64,000 nucleotides of DNA from Sinorhizobium americanum (GTDB taxonomy: Bacteria > Pseudomonadota > Alphaproteobacteria > Rhizobiales > Rhizobiaceae): positions 76,572 through 140,571 of the forward strand of contig NZ_LNQC01000076.1 of the NCBI RefSeq assembly GCF_001651855.1. The letters are read 5' to 3'. A program made the position numbers and the translations under genes. The notes under the pieces are model-generated. The model saw only the letters and a program-made list of their open reading frames with translations, made no database searches and was not told where the DNA came from. Positions 1 through 8,855 of this stretch are shown here, piece by piece. Numbering within the stretch: position 1 is the first letter of the stretch; every line of letters starts with the position of its first letter.

Positions 1-804
1 GCCGGCGCGGCCGGCGCGGCGCGTCTTGCGCGCAGCGTGCGCGCGGCACGCCAGGATCTCTGCTTTTCCGACAGTTCCTCTCCCGTCAGCGCAGACCACT
101 GCGTTGCCGGCGGGGGTGTCATCCTGCCGATCCAGAGCCTCGAATGGCAACGCTTCTTGCGGCCGCTCGCTGCGGCTGCCGTTCTCGCCGGCCGACGCAT
201 TCCGATCCTCAGGGCGCCCCTCGTGGTCGCAGCACTGCGGCTGATCGATGGAGCCACTCGCCGTCTGAGCCCTTCGTCGAAGCCCCCACGGATGCCGGGA
301 TGCCGGGTGCAGACGGCAAGTCCGTGTGAATTCCTCCGTTGCGCCGCACCGATGCTCGAGCGGTTTTCGCTTCGCCCGGCCTGGTCGAAATCCGAGTTCG
401 ACTGGCTCGTCACCGTCGCCTCGATGAACGAGAACCTCGGGGCGCTTCAGTGCCGGAAGGTCCTGCGCGAAGACGGCCGCACGATTGGGGCTTTCCTGTT
501 CTTCGGAAGACCCAAAGGCATGGCCAGCGTACTGAACGTGATCTGCGACGAAGGCCGCGAAGCCGATGTCACCGCGGCGATGTTCGCTTGCCTCGACGCG
601 GAAGGTTATGCGGTTGCGACCGGCATGGCGCAGCCGTTCCTGATGAACGCGATTTCGCGCCAGCGGTGGTTGTGCTTCCGCCACCGGGGCTATTTCTGCA
701 TTGTCACCCGGCGTGCCGACATCAGGGAAGCGGTGCTCAGCGGCGACATCTATATCGGCGGCCTCGCGTCGGAAAGCTGGAGCCGGTTGCTGACCGATTT
801 CTGA
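1..804 (+). CDS. GNAT-like acyltransferase, 5' partial
   Basis: The reading frame is open from the first base, so the start lies upstream of the window; the first internal GTG is at 37. The visible part is about 267 residues. The C-terminal half alternates strands and helices in the way of a GNAT acetyltransferase or FemAB-like fold, with stretches such as GAFLFFGRPKG and ALQCRKVLREDG, but I cannot point to a diagnostic acetyl-CoA loop. It precedes the chain-length gene of an exopolysaccharide locus on the same strand, so a role in modifying a sugar or lipid-linked precursor is plausible by context only. The N-terminal part is rich in Ala and Arg and carries little information. The codon pattern fits the neighbouring genes. 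The coding call is fairly safe; the function is weak. Confidence 0.55.
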   Translation, partial: AGAAGAARLARSVRAARQDLCFSDSSSPVSADHCVAGGGVILPIQSLEWQRFLRPLAAAAVLAGRRIPILRAPLVVAALRLIDGATRRLSPSSKPPRMPGCRVQTASPCEFLRCAAPMLERFSLRPAWSKSEFDWLVTVASMNENLGALQCRKVLREDGRTIGAFLFFGRPKGMASVLNVICDEGREADVTAAMFACLDAEGYAVATGMAQPFLMNAISRQRWLCFRHRGYFCIVTRRADIREAVLSGDIYIGGLASESWSRLLTDF

Positions 805-938
805 GACCGCAAAAGTTACCGGCCGCATGCAAGTCTTAACCGAATATTCACCCTGCACTCCTAATTCTTGACGGGAGATCTTGCAACGCAGGGCAGTGCT
901 CTTCGGTGGCTTCAAGGGCATGCGTGGGGAAAAGACGG

Positions 939-2531
939 ATGTATCGGCGGAGCGAGCCGTTAGAGCAAGGATTGCGCCTGGAGACGCGTAGCCCCGGGCG
1001 TAGCGGCGGCTCGCTGCTGGACCTTGTTCCGGTCGTGGGCGAGGAAACCCGGGTAAAGCCCGGTGAGCAGGAGGTTTCCGCCCCGACGGTGCGGCAGGAT
1101 GTTTCGCCGCCAGCGCCGACGGCAAAGCCCAATGCGCCGACGGTCGGCGCCTATTTTCCGCAACTTCACACGCTCGGCAGCGTCGGCATAGACCACTTCA
1201 TCCTGTGGTTGCGTGACGGGATGAGGTGGATCGTCCTTGCGCTCGTCCTTTGCGTCGCCGCCGCCTTCATCTTTGCGGTTACGGCGACACCGCGCTACAC
1301 CGTCTATACCGACCTGGTGGTGGACCCCTCCAACCTCAACGTCGTCAGCGACGACGTCTTTACCAGCAACCCACAGCGCGACGCCCAACTGCTGGAGGTC
1401 GAGAGCAAGCTCAGAATCCTGACGTCGCGAAACGTTCTGAAGCGGGTCATCGACAAACTGCAACTGACGAACGACCAGGAGTTCGTCAAGTCGTCGCCAC
1501 TTGCGTTGCTGATGGCTTTGTTCTCATCCGGAGACAGCAAGGCCGACAAGGAATTGACGGCCATTCGGGCTCTGTCTGAAAGGGTCGAGGCGCGCCGCGA
1601 GGAGCGCTCCTTCGTGGTCGTCCTCGAGGTTTGGAGCGAGGAGCCGGAAAAGGCTGTCGTCCTTTCCGACGCGATTGTCGAGGCCTTCGAGGCGGAGCTT
1701 TTCCAATCGGCTGCTGAAAGCGCCGGCCGGGTGGCTCAGAACCTCAATGCCCGGCTCGATGAATTGCGCCGCAACGTGACCGAGGCGGAAAAGAAGGTCG
1801 AGGATTTCCGGCGCGCGAACGGCCTGCTGTCGGCCAATGGCGAACTGGTCAGCAACCAGCTCTCGAGCGAGCTCAATACCCAGGTTCTCGAGGCCCAGCA
1901 GCGCTTGATCCAGGCCGAGACACGTTACAAGCAGATGAGTGCGGCGATTGCGCAGGGACAGACGACCAGCGCCTCGGTCTTCGAGTCCACCGACATGACG
2001 AACCTGCGCCAGCAGTATAACGCCCTGCAGCAGCAGATCGGCTCGATGCAGCTCACCTATGGCGAAAGGCATCCCCGTCTTGCCGCGGCACGCTCCGAGC
2101 GCGCCACGCTCGAAGCCGGCATCAACCAGGAAGCGCGCCGCATAGCCGAGCGCGCCAAGGCAGATTTCGATCGCGAACGCTCGGCGCTCGGGGCCCTGAG
2201 GGCAAAGGCCGACGACGAGCAGTCGAATGTCTTCACCGACAACGAGGCGCAGGTCCACCTTCGCGACCTGGAGCGGGATGCGCGCACCAAGGCGGCGATC
2301 TACGAAACCCATCTGGCGCGTGCCCAACAGATCACCGAGCGCCAGCAGATCGACACCACCAATATCCGCGTCATTTCGCGCGCCATGCCGCCGAATTCGC
2401 GCAGTTGGCCGCCGCGGACCTCGATCCTGCTCATCGGCGGCGCCGTGGCCGGTGTCGCCGCAGGTGTCGCACTCGCGCTGGGGCTCGGCCTCTGGGGATA
2501 TGTCCGCGGTTCGCGGCCGGCGGCCGGATAG
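939..2531 (+). CDS. Wzz/GumC-type polysaccharide chain-length protein
   Basis: Inner-membrane polysaccharide co-polymerase that would set chain length in Wzy-dependent exopolysaccharide export. I chose the ATG at 939 because GGGGA lies just upstream; an in-frame GTG at 906 would add 11 residues. The architecture is typical: a Pro-rich cytoplasmic N-terminus, TM1 near residues 97-119 followed at once by the Wzz motif region (TPRYTVYTDLVVDP), a long periplasmic coiled coil at about 240-460 rich in Gln, Glu and Ala, the pre-TM2 Pro motif (MPPNSRSWPPR), and TM2 near 495-517. There is no C-terminal BY-kinase domain, so it resembles the Wzz/GumC membrane half rather than an ExoP-type fusion. The next gene starts 12 bp after its stop, which implies one operon. 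Confidence 0.9.
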   Translation: MYRRSEPLEQGLRLETRSPGRSGGSLLDLVPVVGEETRVKPGEQEVSAPTVRQDVSPPAPTAKPNAPTVGAYFPQLHTLGSVGIDHFILWLRDGMRWIVLALVLCVAAAFIFAVTATPRYTVYTDLVVDPSNLNVVSDDVFTSNPQRDAQLLEVESKLRILTSRNVLKRVIDKLQLTNDQEFVKSSPLALLMALFSSGDSKADKELTAIRALSERVEARREERSFVVVLEVWSEEPEKAVVLSDAIVEAFEAELFQSAAESAGRVAQNLNARLDELRRNVTEAEKKVEDFRRANGLLSANGELVSNQLSSELNTQVLEAQQRLIQAETRYKQMSAAIAQGQTTSASVFESTDMTNLRQQYNALQQQIGSMQLTYGERHPRLAAARSERATLEAGINQEARRIAERAKADFDRERSALGALRAKADDEQSNVFTDNEAQVHLRDLERDARTKAAIYETHLARAQQITERQQIDTTNIRVISRAMPPNSRSWPPRTSILLIGGAVAGVAAGVALALGLGLWGYVRGSRPAAG

Positions 2532-2542
2532 GGAGCCGGGCA

Positions 2543-3874
2543 ATGACCACCGCCGCCTATGCGGAGACCAGTGCGCCGGACATCGTCAGGGTGCGCGTCG
2601 GCGCCTTCCTCTTCATGGCGATGTTTCTCTTTCTCTGGGTATCGATCACGCCCTATGTCGATCTGACAGGTGAGGCGATCCTCGATCCTTCCGCCGGCAA
2701 CTCCAACCGTTTGAACCAAATCCTGGCGCTGCTGCTCTCTGCCGGCATACTCGGCTACGGGCTGCTGCATCCGATGCGCGATATCATCCTGCAGCCGCGC
2801 CTCCTTCTCGCCATTCTCTACTTCTGGTTCCTGCTCGTCTCGTTGGTCTCCGCGCATCCGATGCTCGGCATCAAGGGCATCGTTCTCTCGACGATTATGA
2901 CGGTGAATGCCAGCATCTATCTGCTGCTCCCCGCCTCGGAGCGTCACTTCGCCAAGATGCTGGGGATCGGCAGCCTGATCATGCTGGGGTTCGCCTACTA
3001 CGGCATTCTCTTCAAGCCGACGCTCGCCATCCATCAGGCGTCCGAACTGCGCGAGCCGATGAACGCCGGACTGTGGCGCGGTCACTTCCCGCACAAGAAC
3101 AGCGCGGCCTCCGCGATGGTGCTCGCCGCCTTCTTCGGGCTGTTCGTCGCGAGTGCCTGGTCGCGCATAACGGGTCTCGCGATATTCGCGTTGTCTTTCC
3201 TCTTCCTCGTCAACACAGGCGGGAAAACCTCGACGGCGATGCTGCCGGCAATCCTGATGCTCGGCTGGCTTTTCGAAAAAATGCGGCCGCTGCGTGGTCT
3301 GATCGTCGTTGGCGGCGTCGGCCTGTTCAACCTCTTCGCCGTCGGTTCGGCGGTCTTCAGGCCGCTCGGAGAGTTCATCAGCGGTCTTGGCATCGACGCG
3401 ACATTCACCAACCGCTCCGACATCTGGCGGTTCGCCTTCTCGGCGCTCGCCGAGCGGCCGCTGACGGGTTATGGCTTCCGGGCGTTCTGGCAGACGGAGG
3501 AGCTGGTTTACAGCGGCGGCTCGGTCGAGACCTGGGCGGTCGCCGCTGCAAACGGACACAATTCCTATCTCGACATTGCCTTGACGACGGGATTTCCGGG
3601 GCTGCTGCTGACGCTCGTCTGGCTTGTCCTGCTGCCGCTTCGCGACATTTCGCGCATTGCACCCGACCGCGAGAAAGCGCCTCTGACGCGGCTCTACATC
3701 CGCATCTGGCTCTACACGATTTTCCACGCCGGCCTGGAAACCCTTTTCTTCGAGGGCGGAAGCTTTGTCTGGTTCACTTTCGTCTTCGCCCTTTACGGAC
3801 TGCACCTGCAATCGAGCGCCGTACTGGCGAAAGGTGCCGTCCCGGAAAAAAGAAAGCGTGTCGCTCATGCGTGA
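2543..3874 (+). CDS. Wzy/O-antigen ligase family membrane protein
   Basis: A 443-residue polytopic membrane protein with about ten to twelve hydrophobic segments. A conserved-looking loop carries H-KNSAA (WRGHFPHKNSAA, near residue 180), and a later periplasmic stretch carries GHNSYLD (near 335), the usual signature of the Wzy_C O-antigen ligase/polymerase family. It would join repeat units of the exopolysaccharide at the periplasmic face, or ligate the glycan to an acceptor. The start at 2543 follows GGGAGC at the right distance; an upstream in-frame extension to 2405 overlaps the chain-length gene and is rejected. Its position right after the Wzz gene favours polymerase over ligase, but sequence alone does not separate the two. 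The next gene overlaps its last 8 bases. Confidence 0.85.
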   Translation: MTTAAYAETSAPDIVRVRVGAFLFMAMFLFLWVSITPYVDLTGEAILDPSAGNSNRLNQILALLLSAGILGYGLLHPMRDIILQPRLLLAILYFWFLLVSLVSAHPMLGIKGIVLSTIMTVNASIYLLLPASERHFAKMLGIGSLIMLGFAYYGILFKPTLAIHQASELREPMNAGLWRGHFPHKNSAASAMVLAAFFGLFVASAWSRITGLAIFALSFLFLVNTGGKTSTAMLPAILMLGWLFEKMRPLRGLIVVGGVGLFNLFAVGSAVFRPLGEFISGLGIDATFTNRSDIWRFAFSALAERPLTGYGFRAFWQTEELVYSGGSVETWAVAAANGHNSYLDIALTTGFPGLLLTLVWLVLLPLRDISRIAPDREKAPLTRLYIRIWLYTIFHAGLETLFFEGGSFVWFTFVFALYGLHLQSSAVLAKGAVPEKRKRVAHA

Positions 3875-4622
3875 TGTTCAGGAAAAGATCGGCGGGCTCG
3901 TCGACCGGCTGGCCAACCGGGCGATCTGGCGCCTCGCCAGGATGCGGCGGGAAATCAAAACGGAGACACCGCTCGTCTCCTTCACCTTCGACGACGTGCC
4001 CGACAGCGCGCTTTACGAGGGGGCGCGGATTCTCGAGCGGTACGATGCGCGGGGCACCTTCTATATCGCCGGCGGGCTGGCGGGACGGGTGGAAAACGAC
4101 CGGACGCTGATCACGCCGGAAGGATGCGCGGAGTTGTTCGTGCGCGGGCACGAGATCGGCTGCCACACCTTTGCGCATCGCAGAGTTCGCAGCGCCGGCG
4201 GCCTTGCCGCCGACCTCGAGCGCAATGCGGACTACCTGAAGAGCGTCGGGGTCGCGTCGCCGGCGCGGAACTTCGCCTTCCCCTATAACGCCGCCTGGCC
4301 GCTGGCTCGCCCCGAGCTGCGCCGTCGGTATCGATCCTGCCGCGCCGGCGGCGAGGCCATCAACCGGGGGCCTATAGATCCGCTGATGCTCAAGGCCGTC
4401 GAAATCCGCCAGCCGGAGCAGCATGCTGAGACGCTGACCGGATGGATCGACGCGCTCGTCAATGAGCCCGGCTGGCTGATCTTTTTCACGCATGACATCG
4501 CACCGCGTCCGACGCCCTATGGCTGCACGCCGGCGACCTTCGACCGTCTCGTCCGCTATTCCGTCGATAGAGGCTGTTGCGTGCTGCCGGTCGATGAGGC
4601 GCTTGACCGGTTCAATTGGTAG
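3867..4622 (+). CDS. NodB-type polysaccharide deacetylase
   Basis: Predicted carbohydrate esterase 4 family deacetylase of 251 residues. The metal-binding first motif is FTFDDVPDSA (TFDD near residues 36-39) and the second is HEIGCHTFAHRR (HxxxH-type, near 93-104). A later FFTHDIAPRP supplies the expected C-terminal His. There is no signal peptide, so it may act in the cytoplasm on a lipid-linked repeat unit, or at the membrane. The ATG at 3867 overlaps the stop of the ligase-like gene, typical of translational coupling; an upstream in-frame extension to 3765 lies inside the previous gene and is unlikely. In this context it would remove acetyl groups from amino sugars or other acetylated residues of the exopolysaccharide. 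Confidence 0.88.
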   Translation: MRDVQEKIGGLVDRLANRAIWRLARMRREIKTETPLVSFTFDDVPDSALYEGARILERYDARGTFYIAGGLAGRVENDRTLITPEGCAELFVRGHEIGCHTFAHRRVRSAGGLAADLERNADYLKSVGVASPARNFAFPYNAAWPLARPELRRRYRSCRAGGEAINRGPIDPLMLKAVEIRQPEQHAETLTGWIDALVNEPGWLIFFTHDIAPRPTPYGCTPATFDRLVRYSVDRGCCVLPVDEALDRFNW

Positions 4623-4631
4623 GAGGCTGCG

Positions 4632-5876
4632 ATGCCTGAGCATGACATAGCCGGGAAGCGCCTGCTGGCGATCAACAATTACTTTTATCGCCGCGGCGGA
4701 GCCGAGGCGGTGTTCTTCGATCACATGAGTATGTTCGGGGAGATAGGCTGGGACGTCATACCCTTCGCCATGCGCCACGATCTGAACGAGCAAACGCCAT
4801 GGTCGGACCATTTCGTCTCCGAGATTGAATACGGCCGGAAGACGGGCCTGCTGCGCAAGGCGGTTCAAGCGGCGAGCGTCATCTATTCGCTCGAAGCCCA
4901 GCGCAACATCCGCCGGCTGATCGACCGGAGCCGCCCCTCAATCGCGCATGCCCACAATGTCTACCACCATCTGTCGCCAGCGATTTTCTCCACCTTGAAA
5001 TCCGCAGGCATCCCTGTAGTCATGACGGTGCACGACCTCAAGCTCGCCTGCCCCTCCTACAAGATGCTGCGCGACGGCAAGGTCTGCGAAGACTGTCGCG
5101 GCGGGAAAATCTACAACGTGCTGCGCCATCGCTGCGTCAAGGACTCCGTTCCGTTGAGCGCCGTCGTGCTGGCGGAAACGATGCTGCACCGTCTGCTCGG
5201 CCTTTATCGCGACAAGGTGGATCGGCTCGTCGTGCCGAGCCGCTTCTACCTGGAAAAACTCGCCGAATGGGGCTGGCCGCGCGAGAAGATGGTCCACATA
5301 GCCAATTTCGTCGATGTTTCCAGCTTTCGCACCGATTGGCAGGAGGGCGACTATTTTGTCTTCGCCGGTCGCCTGGCGCCGGAAAAGGGGCTGGCGACGC
5401 TGATCAGGGCGATCGCCCTTTCGGGGGAGCGGCTGATCATTGCCGGAACCGGGCCGGAGGAGGCGAACCTCCGCCACCTTGCGGCCGAACTCGGCGCCGA
5501 CGTCACCTTCGCCGGTTATCTCTCCGGCGAGAAGCTGCACCGCCTCATCGGCCAATCCCGCGCCCTCGTGCTTCCTTCGGAATGGTACGAGAATGCGCCG
5601 ATCAGCCTTCTCGAGACCTATGCGCTGCAGCGCCCGGTCATCGGCGCGGCGATCGGCGGGATTCCGGAGATGGTCAGGGAAGGCGAGACGGGGCTGCTTG
5701 CCGCCTCCGGAAGGCCGGAAGACCTTGCAAGGGCCCTCAGCGAAATGGCGGCGCTTTCGCCTCACGCACGCGGACGCATGGGAGCGGAGGGCCGATCCTG
5801 GATCTCCAGAGAATTCTCGGCCGCGGCCTATCGGGCAAGAACCCTCGACCTCTACGCGTCGCTCGGCGTGGCATAG
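4632..5876 (+). CDS. Glycosyltransferase family 4
   Basis: A 414-residue GT-B fold glycosyltransferase. The N-terminal acceptor domain opens with a Gly-rich loop (NNYFYRRGGAEAVFFD). The C-terminal donor domain shows FAGRLAPEKGLATLIRA near residues 240-257, typical of the GT4 nucleotide-sugar site, then the EX7E region (SEWYENAPISLLETYA) near 316-331. A Cys-containing stretch with CPSYKML and CEDCRGGKIYNVL near residues 138-162 recalls the cysteine-rich insert of WcaI/RfaG-like GT4 proteins, perhaps structural. It starts 9 bp after the deacetylase stop and probably adds one sugar to the undecaprenyl-linked repeat unit on the cytoplasmic side. Donor and acceptor cannot be read from sequence. 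Confidence 0.9.
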   Translation: MPEHDIAGKRLLAINNYFYRRGGAEAVFFDHMSMFGEIGWDVIPFAMRHDLNEQTPWSDHFVSEIEYGRKTGLLRKAVQAASVIYSLEAQRNIRRLIDRSRPSIAHAHNVYHHLSPAIFSTLKSAGIPVVMTVHDLKLACPSYKMLRDGKVCEDCRGGKIYNVLRHRCVKDSVPLSAVVLAETMLHRLLGLYRDKVDRLVVPSRFYLEKLAEWGWPREKMVHIANFVDVSSFRTDWQEGDYFVFAGRLAPEKGLATLIRAIALSGERLIIAGTGPEEANLRHLAAELGADVTFAGYLSGEKLHRLIGQSRALVLPSEWYENAPISLLETYALQRPVIGAAIGGIPEMVREGETGLLAASGRPEDLARALSEMAALSPHARGRMGAEGRSWISREFSAAAYRARTLDLYASLGVA

Positions 5877-6011
5877 GGGTTGGGAACGCTGGTAAGACCC
5901 AGCGTCCAGTTTTCGGCCGGTTTCCTAAAACTTTAGCGGTCTTCTTACGCCCGGCGAAAGTGTTCTGCCCGTAAAAGCTGCCGAAAGGGAACTTCCGGGG
6001 CAGGGACAACC

Positions 6012-7361
6012 ATGAGCAGTCAGACGGCAGCGGCAGTCTCGCGGGATCTTGCTCCGCAGCAGACGAGGGGTTCGGCGACCGCGGTCAACCCCGCTCGTAG
6101 CGGCGAGGGGTTTGCCGAAAAGCTGCGCTCCGTCGATACGCAGGGCCTTGCGACGGCCGTGCTGCTCGAGGGGCCTTCCTCCGGCCTCGGCACTGCATTG
6201 TCGCCGGACCAGTTCGAAGCATTTCACCCGTCCATCCAAAAGGCGGCTGCGCGTCCGCGCGTGATGATGCTGGGCCTGCGTGGAATACCCGATGTGCAGG
6301 GCGGCGTCGAAAAGCATGTCGAGATGCTCTCCGCCAGGCTCGCGGCCCTTGGCTGGGGTGTCGACGTCATCGGACGGCAGCGCTACCTCGCGAAGGCCTC
6401 CTCCTATTCCTGGAGCGAAATTCGCGTCTTCCCGCTCTGGGCACCGCGGTCGATGGCGCTGGAGGCAATCGTCCACACCTTCGTCGGCGTCTGTTTCGCC
6501 GCGCTGCGCCGGCCGGACGTGCTGCATATTCATGCGATTGGCCCGGCATTGCTGGTGCCGCTGGCACGACTCCTGGGCCTGAAGGTGGTGGTGACCCATC
6601 ACGGCTATGATTACGACCGGCAGAAATGGAGCACTTTCGCGAAACGCATGCTGAAGCTCGGTGAGCGCATGGGCATGCGGCTTGCGCATGGGCGCATCGG
6701 CATTTCCAAGGAGATCGTGGAGACGATGGGCGAGCGCTACGGGGTGCCGGTGGATTTCGTCCCGAACGGCGTCGCAATTTCTCCTTGGCGCGGCGAATCG
6801 GGCATACTCGATGAGTTCGGTCTGACGCGCCGCCGGTACATTCTGCTTGCGGCGAGGCTCGTTCCGGAAAAACGCCAAACCGACCTTATCCGGGCCTTCG
6901 CAGGTCTCGGCGATACGGACGTCAAACTTGTCCTGGCGGGGAGCGCCGAGTTCGAAACGCCCTATGCGGCTGAGGTGAAGGCGTTGGCCGAAGGCGTGCC
7001 CGGCGTTGTCCTGACGGGCTTCCAGTCGGGTCACAGGCTGGCCGAACTCTTCGCCAATGCGGCTCTTTTCGTCCTCCCATCGAGCCACGAAGGCATGCCG
7101 ATCGCCCTCTTGGAGGCGATGGCCCATGGCTTGCCGGTGCTCGCCAGCGACATCGTCGCCAACCGCGAGCTCGCCCTCGCCACCGACGACTATTTCCCGC
7201 TCGGCGACATCGATGCCCTTGCCGCCGCCATCGTCAGAAAAATAGCAAATCCCCCGAGTGACGACGCGGTCAGCGCGCAGATCGCTCATGTGGAATCGGC
7301 CCATAGCTGGGCGAGCGTCGCGCAAAAGACGCTAGCGGTCTATCGGGCGCTGGCAAGATGA
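6012..7361 (+). CDS. Glycosyltransferase family 4 with N-terminal extension
   Basis: A 449-residue GT-B fold glycosyltransferase. About 80 residues of low-complexity Ala/Ser-rich sequence precede the catalytic part, which begins at RVMMLGLRGIPDVQGGVEKH. That GIPxxxGGVE loop is typical of GT4 enzymes close to the DUF1972/WcaL type. The donor site is seen in LLAARLVPEKRQTDLIRAF (near 280) and SSHEGMPIALLEAMAHGLPV (near 360), which holds the EX7E glutamates. AGGGA lies just before the ATG. A 135-bp gap separates it from the previous gene, so it may have its own promoter. The stop overlaps the next start in an ATGA. The extension could be a membrane or partner contact, or the true start could be further in. 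Confidence 0.88.
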   Translation: MSSQTAAAVSRDLAPQQTRGSATAVNPARSGEGFAEKLRSVDTQGLATAVLLEGPSSGLGTALSPDQFEAFHPSIQKAAARPRVMMLGLRGIPDVQGGVEKHVEMLSARLAALGWGVDVIGRQRYLAKASSYSWSEIRVFPLWAPRSMALEAIVHTFVGVCFAALRRPDVLHIHAIGPALLVPLARLLGLKVVVTHHGYDYDRQKWSTFAKRMLKLGERMGMRLAHGRIGISKEIVETMGERYGVPVDFVPNGVAISPWRGESGILDEFGLTRRRYILLAARLVPEKRQTDLIRAFAGLGDTDVKLVLAGSAEFETPYAAEVKALAEGVPGVVLTGFQSGHRLAELFANAALFVLPSSHEGMPIALLEAMAHGLPVLASDIVANRELALATDDYFPLGDIDALAAAIVRKIANPPSDDAVSAQIAHVESAHSWASVAQKTLAVYRALAR

Positions 7362-7756
7362 TCTTCGCGAAGCGCCGAGACGGGCGCAAGAAAGCGATCA
7401 TGAATTTGCGGCGCGCGGCTGCGATCCTCGCGTGGTTCCTATTGGCGTTGATCGCCGTCTCGACTCTGTCGCCGATCGCCATGCGTCCGCATATCGGCAC
7501 GTGGGTTCACGTCGAGCGGTTCGGTGCCTATGGGCTGGTCGGCTTCCTCTTCGCCGCCGCCTATCCGCAGCGCATTGCCCTTGTTCTTGGTCTGGTGTTT
7601 GGAGCGGCGGTTGGCTTCGAATTGCTGCAGATGCTGTCGGCCGATCGCCACGCGCGCGTGGGCGACCTTGCGGTCAAGATGGCCGGCGCAGCATGCGGCG
7701 CCGGTGCAGCCTGGTGCGCCGCCCGCCACGGGCGGCAGTTACTGGCTGCGAAGTAA
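7358..7756 (+). CDS. VanZ-like small membrane protein
   Basis: A 132-residue protein whose start overlaps the preceding stop in an ATGA; an internal ATG at 7400 is an alternative start. It has three to four hydrophobic segments. The C-terminal part reads GFELLQMLSADRHARVGDLAVK followed by a Gly/Ala-rich helix, which matches the E-x2-Q-x5-R-x3-x2-D pattern of VanZ-like proteins. The family function is unsettled; members confer low-level teicoplanin resistance in Gram-positives and turn up in many polysaccharide loci. Translational coupling to a glycosyltransferase suggests a helper role in assembling or exporting the polymer, not antibiotic resistance. Confidence 0.78.
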   Translation: MIFAKRRDGRKKAIMNLRRAAAILAWFLLALIAVSTLSPIAMRPHIGTWVHVERFGAYGLVGFLFAAAYPQRIALVLGLVFGAAVGFELLQMLSADRHARVGDLAVKMAGAACGAGAAWCAARHGRQLLAAK

Positions 7757-7856
7757 ACCAAAACGCAAGCCATCGCAGGTAGAAAGTTCGGCTTAGTGCA
7801 TTTCGGCGGCATGGTGTGGCGAGCGGAAAGCCGGCGCACGCTATCTGGGGGCCCTC

Positions 7857-8855
7857 TTGGCGATATCCGTCATTATCAAGACCTTGAATGAAGAAAAGCG
7901 AATCGCCGCAACGATCGAGAGCGCCCTGACGGCACTCCAGCGCCGGGGCGGCGAGGTCATTGTCGCGGACAGCGGCTCGTCGGACTCCACCATCGAGATC
8001 GCCGCACGATATCCGACCGTCATCGCGCAGATCGTGCCGCCGGCGCTTCCAAGTTGCGGCATCGGGCCGCAGCTCGGCTTCCAATATTCGCGCCATGACT
8101 ATGTCTGCCTCATCGACGGCGACATGCTGCTGGATGCGGATTTTCTCGACGAGGCCGTCCGCTTTCTCGAAGACCACCCGACCATTGCGGGCGTGACCGG
8201 TCACGTCGAGGAGATGCACGTCGCGAACCTCGAATTTGCGCGGCGCGTCAACCGCAACGCTCCGGAAAATCGGACGGGACAGATCGACCGCATGAATGGC
8301 GGCGGACTTTACCGGCGCAGTGCCATCGAGGACGTCGGCTACTTGTCGGACCGCAATCTGCACGGCTATGAGGAGTTCGATCTCGGCATCCGGCTGAGAA
8401 GCGCCGGCTGGGGCCTTTACCGCCTCGATCGGCGCTTCGTCCAGCATTTCGGTCACACGGTCAATTCCTACCGGCTGCTAATGCGTCGCTGGAAGAGCAA
8501 GTATCTCTACGGCATTGGCGAGCTCCTGCGCGCCTCGCTCGGCAAGCGCTATTTCCCCCAGCTTCTGCGCGAACTGCCGGAACTCAGGCTGTGGGGGCTT
8601 GTGCATCTCTGGTGGCTGTTCTGCCTTTGCCTTATCGTCTTCCTGTCGGACAAGCTTGTCGCCATTGGCATCGTGCTCGCCATGATCGCGGGTGTCGTTG
8701 CCCTGGCAGGCATTAAGAAACGCAGCCTCAGCATGGGTCTCTACACGGTCGTCGCCTGGTTCTTTCACGCGGCGGCGCTGCCCGTCGGAATGCTCAGAAG
8801 CCGTCGACGACCGGACAAGTTGATCGAGAGCAGAATCCTCAGGAAACCGGCGTGA
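7857..8855 (+). CDS. Glycosyltransferase family 2
   Basis: A 332-residue GT-A type transferase. It begins at a TTG preceded by GGGGG five to six bases upstream. The first residues, SVIIKTLNEEKRI, are the canonical GT2 nucleotide-binding strand. VADSGSSDSTIEIA gives the next conserved loop, and CLIDGDMLLDADFL near residues 83-96 gives the DxD-type metal site (DGD). GYEEFDLGIRLRSAGWG near 170-190 matches the catalytic-base ED region. Two hydrophobic segments (about 245-285) and another near 295-315 anchor the C-terminus in the inner membrane. It probably extends the repeat unit from the cytoplasmic face. It overlaps the next gene by four bases (GTGA). Confidence 0.9.
   Translation: MAISVIIKTLNEEKRIAATIESALTALQRRGGEVIVADSGSSDSTIEIAARYPTVIAQIVPPALPSCGIGPQLGFQYSRHDYVCLIDGDMLLDADFLDEAVRFLEDHPTIAGVTGHVEEMHVANLEFARRVNRNAPENRTGQIDRMNGGGLYRRSAIEDVGYLSDRNLHGYEEFDLGIRLRSAGWGLYRLDRRFVQHFGHTVNSYRLLMRRWKSKYLYGIGELLRASLGKRYFPQLLRELPELRLWGLVHLWWLFCLCLIVFLSDKLVAIGIVLAMIAGVVALAGIKKRSLSMGLYTVVAWFFHAAALPVGMLRSRRRPDKLIESRILRKPA

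Noticed and set aside
2300..3868. Minus-strand open frame of 522 codons opposite the Wzy-like gene
   Set aside because: Antisense shadow with no recognisable domain; the plus strand has a consistent operon.
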